This document shows, one piece after another, positions 62,912 through 64,000 of a DNA stretch of 64,000 nucleotides. The position numbers and the translations under genes are program-made. The DNA is from Serratia marcescens (lineage in GTDB: Bacteria; Pseudomonadota; Gammaproteobacteria; Enterobacterales; Enterobacteriaceae), in NCBI RefSeq assembly GCF_001902635.1, contig NZ_MJAO01000001.1, positions 248,001-312,000 of the forward strand, given 5' to 3'. The notes under the pieces were generated by a model. That model worked only from the letters and a program-made list of their open reading frames with translations. It had not been told where the DNA came from and ran no database searches. Position 1 is the stretch's first letter; every line of letters starts with the position of its first letter.

Positions 62912-64000
62912 TCAACGCTCGGTTTGGGGCTGCAGCTGCGGCGCCGGGCGGCTCAACAGGCTACCCAACACGAAGGCAATGCCGCCGCCCAGCAGGCCGC
63001 CGTAGATCGGGCTGTTGGCGTCGATGCCGTGCCAGGCCATCAACCCCACCACGCACAGGCTGCCGGTCAGCATGCTGGCAATGGCGCCGGCGCTGGTGGC
63101 ACGCGGCCAGAAGATCGCGCCCACCAGCGGGATCAACATGCCCCCCACCAGCAGGTTATAGGCCAGCGTCAGCGCCGCCAGCACGTCGCGTACCACAAAT
63201 GCCAGCCCCAGCATGGCCACGCCCATGAGAAGCGTGGTGACGCGCCCGGCGGCCAATCCGCCGGACGGTTTGCGCCGGATGGCCGGCAATACGTCCTCCA
63301 GCGCGATGGTGGAAGAGGCCAGCAGGCAGGCGCTGGCGGTGGACATCAGCGCCGCCAACGCCGCGGCGGCCACCAACCCGCTGACGCCGACCGGCAACAC
63401 CGCCTGCGCGATGGCGGCAAAGGCGCCGTCGGTGTTGCTGAGCGACGGCAGCACGATCTTGCCGGCCATGCCGATCAGCGCGCCGGTTACGCCGTACAGC
63501 ACGCAATAGACACCCGCCCCCAACCCGGCGAAGCGCGCCACGTTGGCGCTGCGGGCGGTGAACACCCGCTGCCAGATGTCCTGGCCGATCAGAATGCCGA
63601 AGAAGTAGATCAGGAAGAACACCAGGATGGTATCCAGCCCGATCGACGACAACTGGTAGTATCCGGCAGGCAACAAGCGGGTGAATGCTTCCCAGCCGCC
63701 GGCCTTGACGATGCTCATCGGCATCAGCACCAGCATCATGCCGACGGTCATGATGATGAACTGAATGATGTCGGTCAGCGTCAGCGACCACATGCCCCCC
63801 AGCGTCGAATACAGCACCACCAGCCCGCCGCCGAGCAGGATAGACGCGCTGAACGACAGGCCGAACATCACCTGCATCACGCTGCCGATGGCGATGATCG
63901 AGGTCACCGCCACCATCAGGTCATACGCCAGCATGATCGCGCCGCTGGTCACCCGCGCGGCCGGGTGATAGCGCCGCGACAGCACCTGGCTGACGGTATA
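62912..64000 (-). CDS. Sodium:solute symporter (5' end outside window)
   Basis: The last 362 or so residues of an SSS-family symporter; the frame is open to the right edge (YTVSQVLSRRYHPAARVTSG). Family signature blocks are YSTLGGMWSLTLTDIIQFII, IGQDIWQRVFTARSANVARF and ALAALMSTASACLLASSTIA. The substrate is unknown. It leads the permease-nitrilase genes and is likely in the same operon. Confidence 0.92.
   Translation of the reverse strand, partial: YTVSQVLSRRYHPAARVTSGAIMLAYDLMVAVTSIIAIGSVMQVMFGLSFSASILLGGGLVVLYSTLGGMWSLTLTDIIQFIIMTVGMMLVLMPMSIVKAGGWEAFTRLLPAGYYQLSSIGLDTILVFFLIYFFGILIGQDIWQRVFTARSANVARFAGLGAGVYCVLYGVTGALIGMAGKIVLPSLSNTDGAFAAIAQAVLPVGVSGLVAAAALAALMSTASACLLASSTIALEDVLPAIRRKPSGGLAAGRVTTLLMGVAMLGLAFVVRDVLAALTLAYNLLVGGMLIPLVGAIFWPRATSAGAIASMLTGSLCVVGLMAWHGIDANSPIYGGLLGGGIAFVLGSLLSRPAPQLQPQTER

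Noticed and set aside
1..64000. CRISPR arrays, tRNA, rRNA genes and insertion sequences
   Set aside because: Read for repeated spacers, cloverleaf ends and transposase motifs; none seen.

Overview
The window is chromosomal DNA of an enterobacterium, most likely Serratia. The order potI-potH-potG-potF-ybjN-rimK-ybjC-grxA-ybjM-ybjL-rybB ... ybjG ... deoR ... dacC ... yliJ-yliI matches one Escherichia coli neighbourhood, but the GC-rich coding style and several inserted genes (ecotin, sdaCB, reverse transsulfuration, acid-sugar catabolism) are not E. coli-like. The genus is an inference from gene content; no database was searched.

1-9297, core genes: the putrescine transporter potFGHI (potI cut by the left edge), ybjN, the S6 glutamate ligase rimK, ybjC, glutaredoxin grxA, ybjM, the transporter-like ybjL, and the sigmaE-dependent small RNA RybB with a clear sigmaE promoter. 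nfsA, which separates ybjC and rimK in E. coli, is absent here.

9286-36487, a prophage of the P2/HP1 myovirus group inserted in the terminator of rybB. A 20-bp core is repeated at both ends and RybB stays intact. Read from the right, the order is integrase, an AIPR-family gene (candidate anti-phage defence), CI repressor, a truncated cox-like gene, a LexA-box-controlled small gene, an Ogr-like activator, portal and terminase. The long leftward late operon then runs scaffold, capsid, head completion, sheath, tube, holin, peptidase, overlapping Rz/Rz1, a tail chaperone with a -1 frameshift site, tape measure, baseplate, fibre and spike. The virion, lysis, immunity and integration modules look complete, but no replication gene is present: the early region stops about 24 codons into cox. 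A small AT-rich membrane-anchored gene lies next to attL.

36488-45200: an OsmE-like lipoprotein, a three-gene four-carbon acid-sugar operon (TIM-barrel protein, PdxA-like dehydrogenase, DUF1537-type kinase) with a divergent LysR regulator, ecotin, an exported MTA/SAH-type nucleosidase, two PAP2 phosphatases including ybjG, and a DUF4432 mutarotase-like gene.

45200-55200: deoC and deoR with a DeoR-type operator, the serine uptake and deamination pair sdaC-sdaB behind a CRP site and a long structured leader, dacC, and a cystathionine beta-synthase/gamma-lyase pair for reverse transsulfuration.

55200-64000: a 2-oxoglutarate/Fe(II) oxygenase, a HAD phosphatase, yliJ and yliI, a GNAT acetyltransferase coupled to a CorA-type transporter, and a nitrilase-NCS1 permease-SSS symporter cluster that runs off the right edge.
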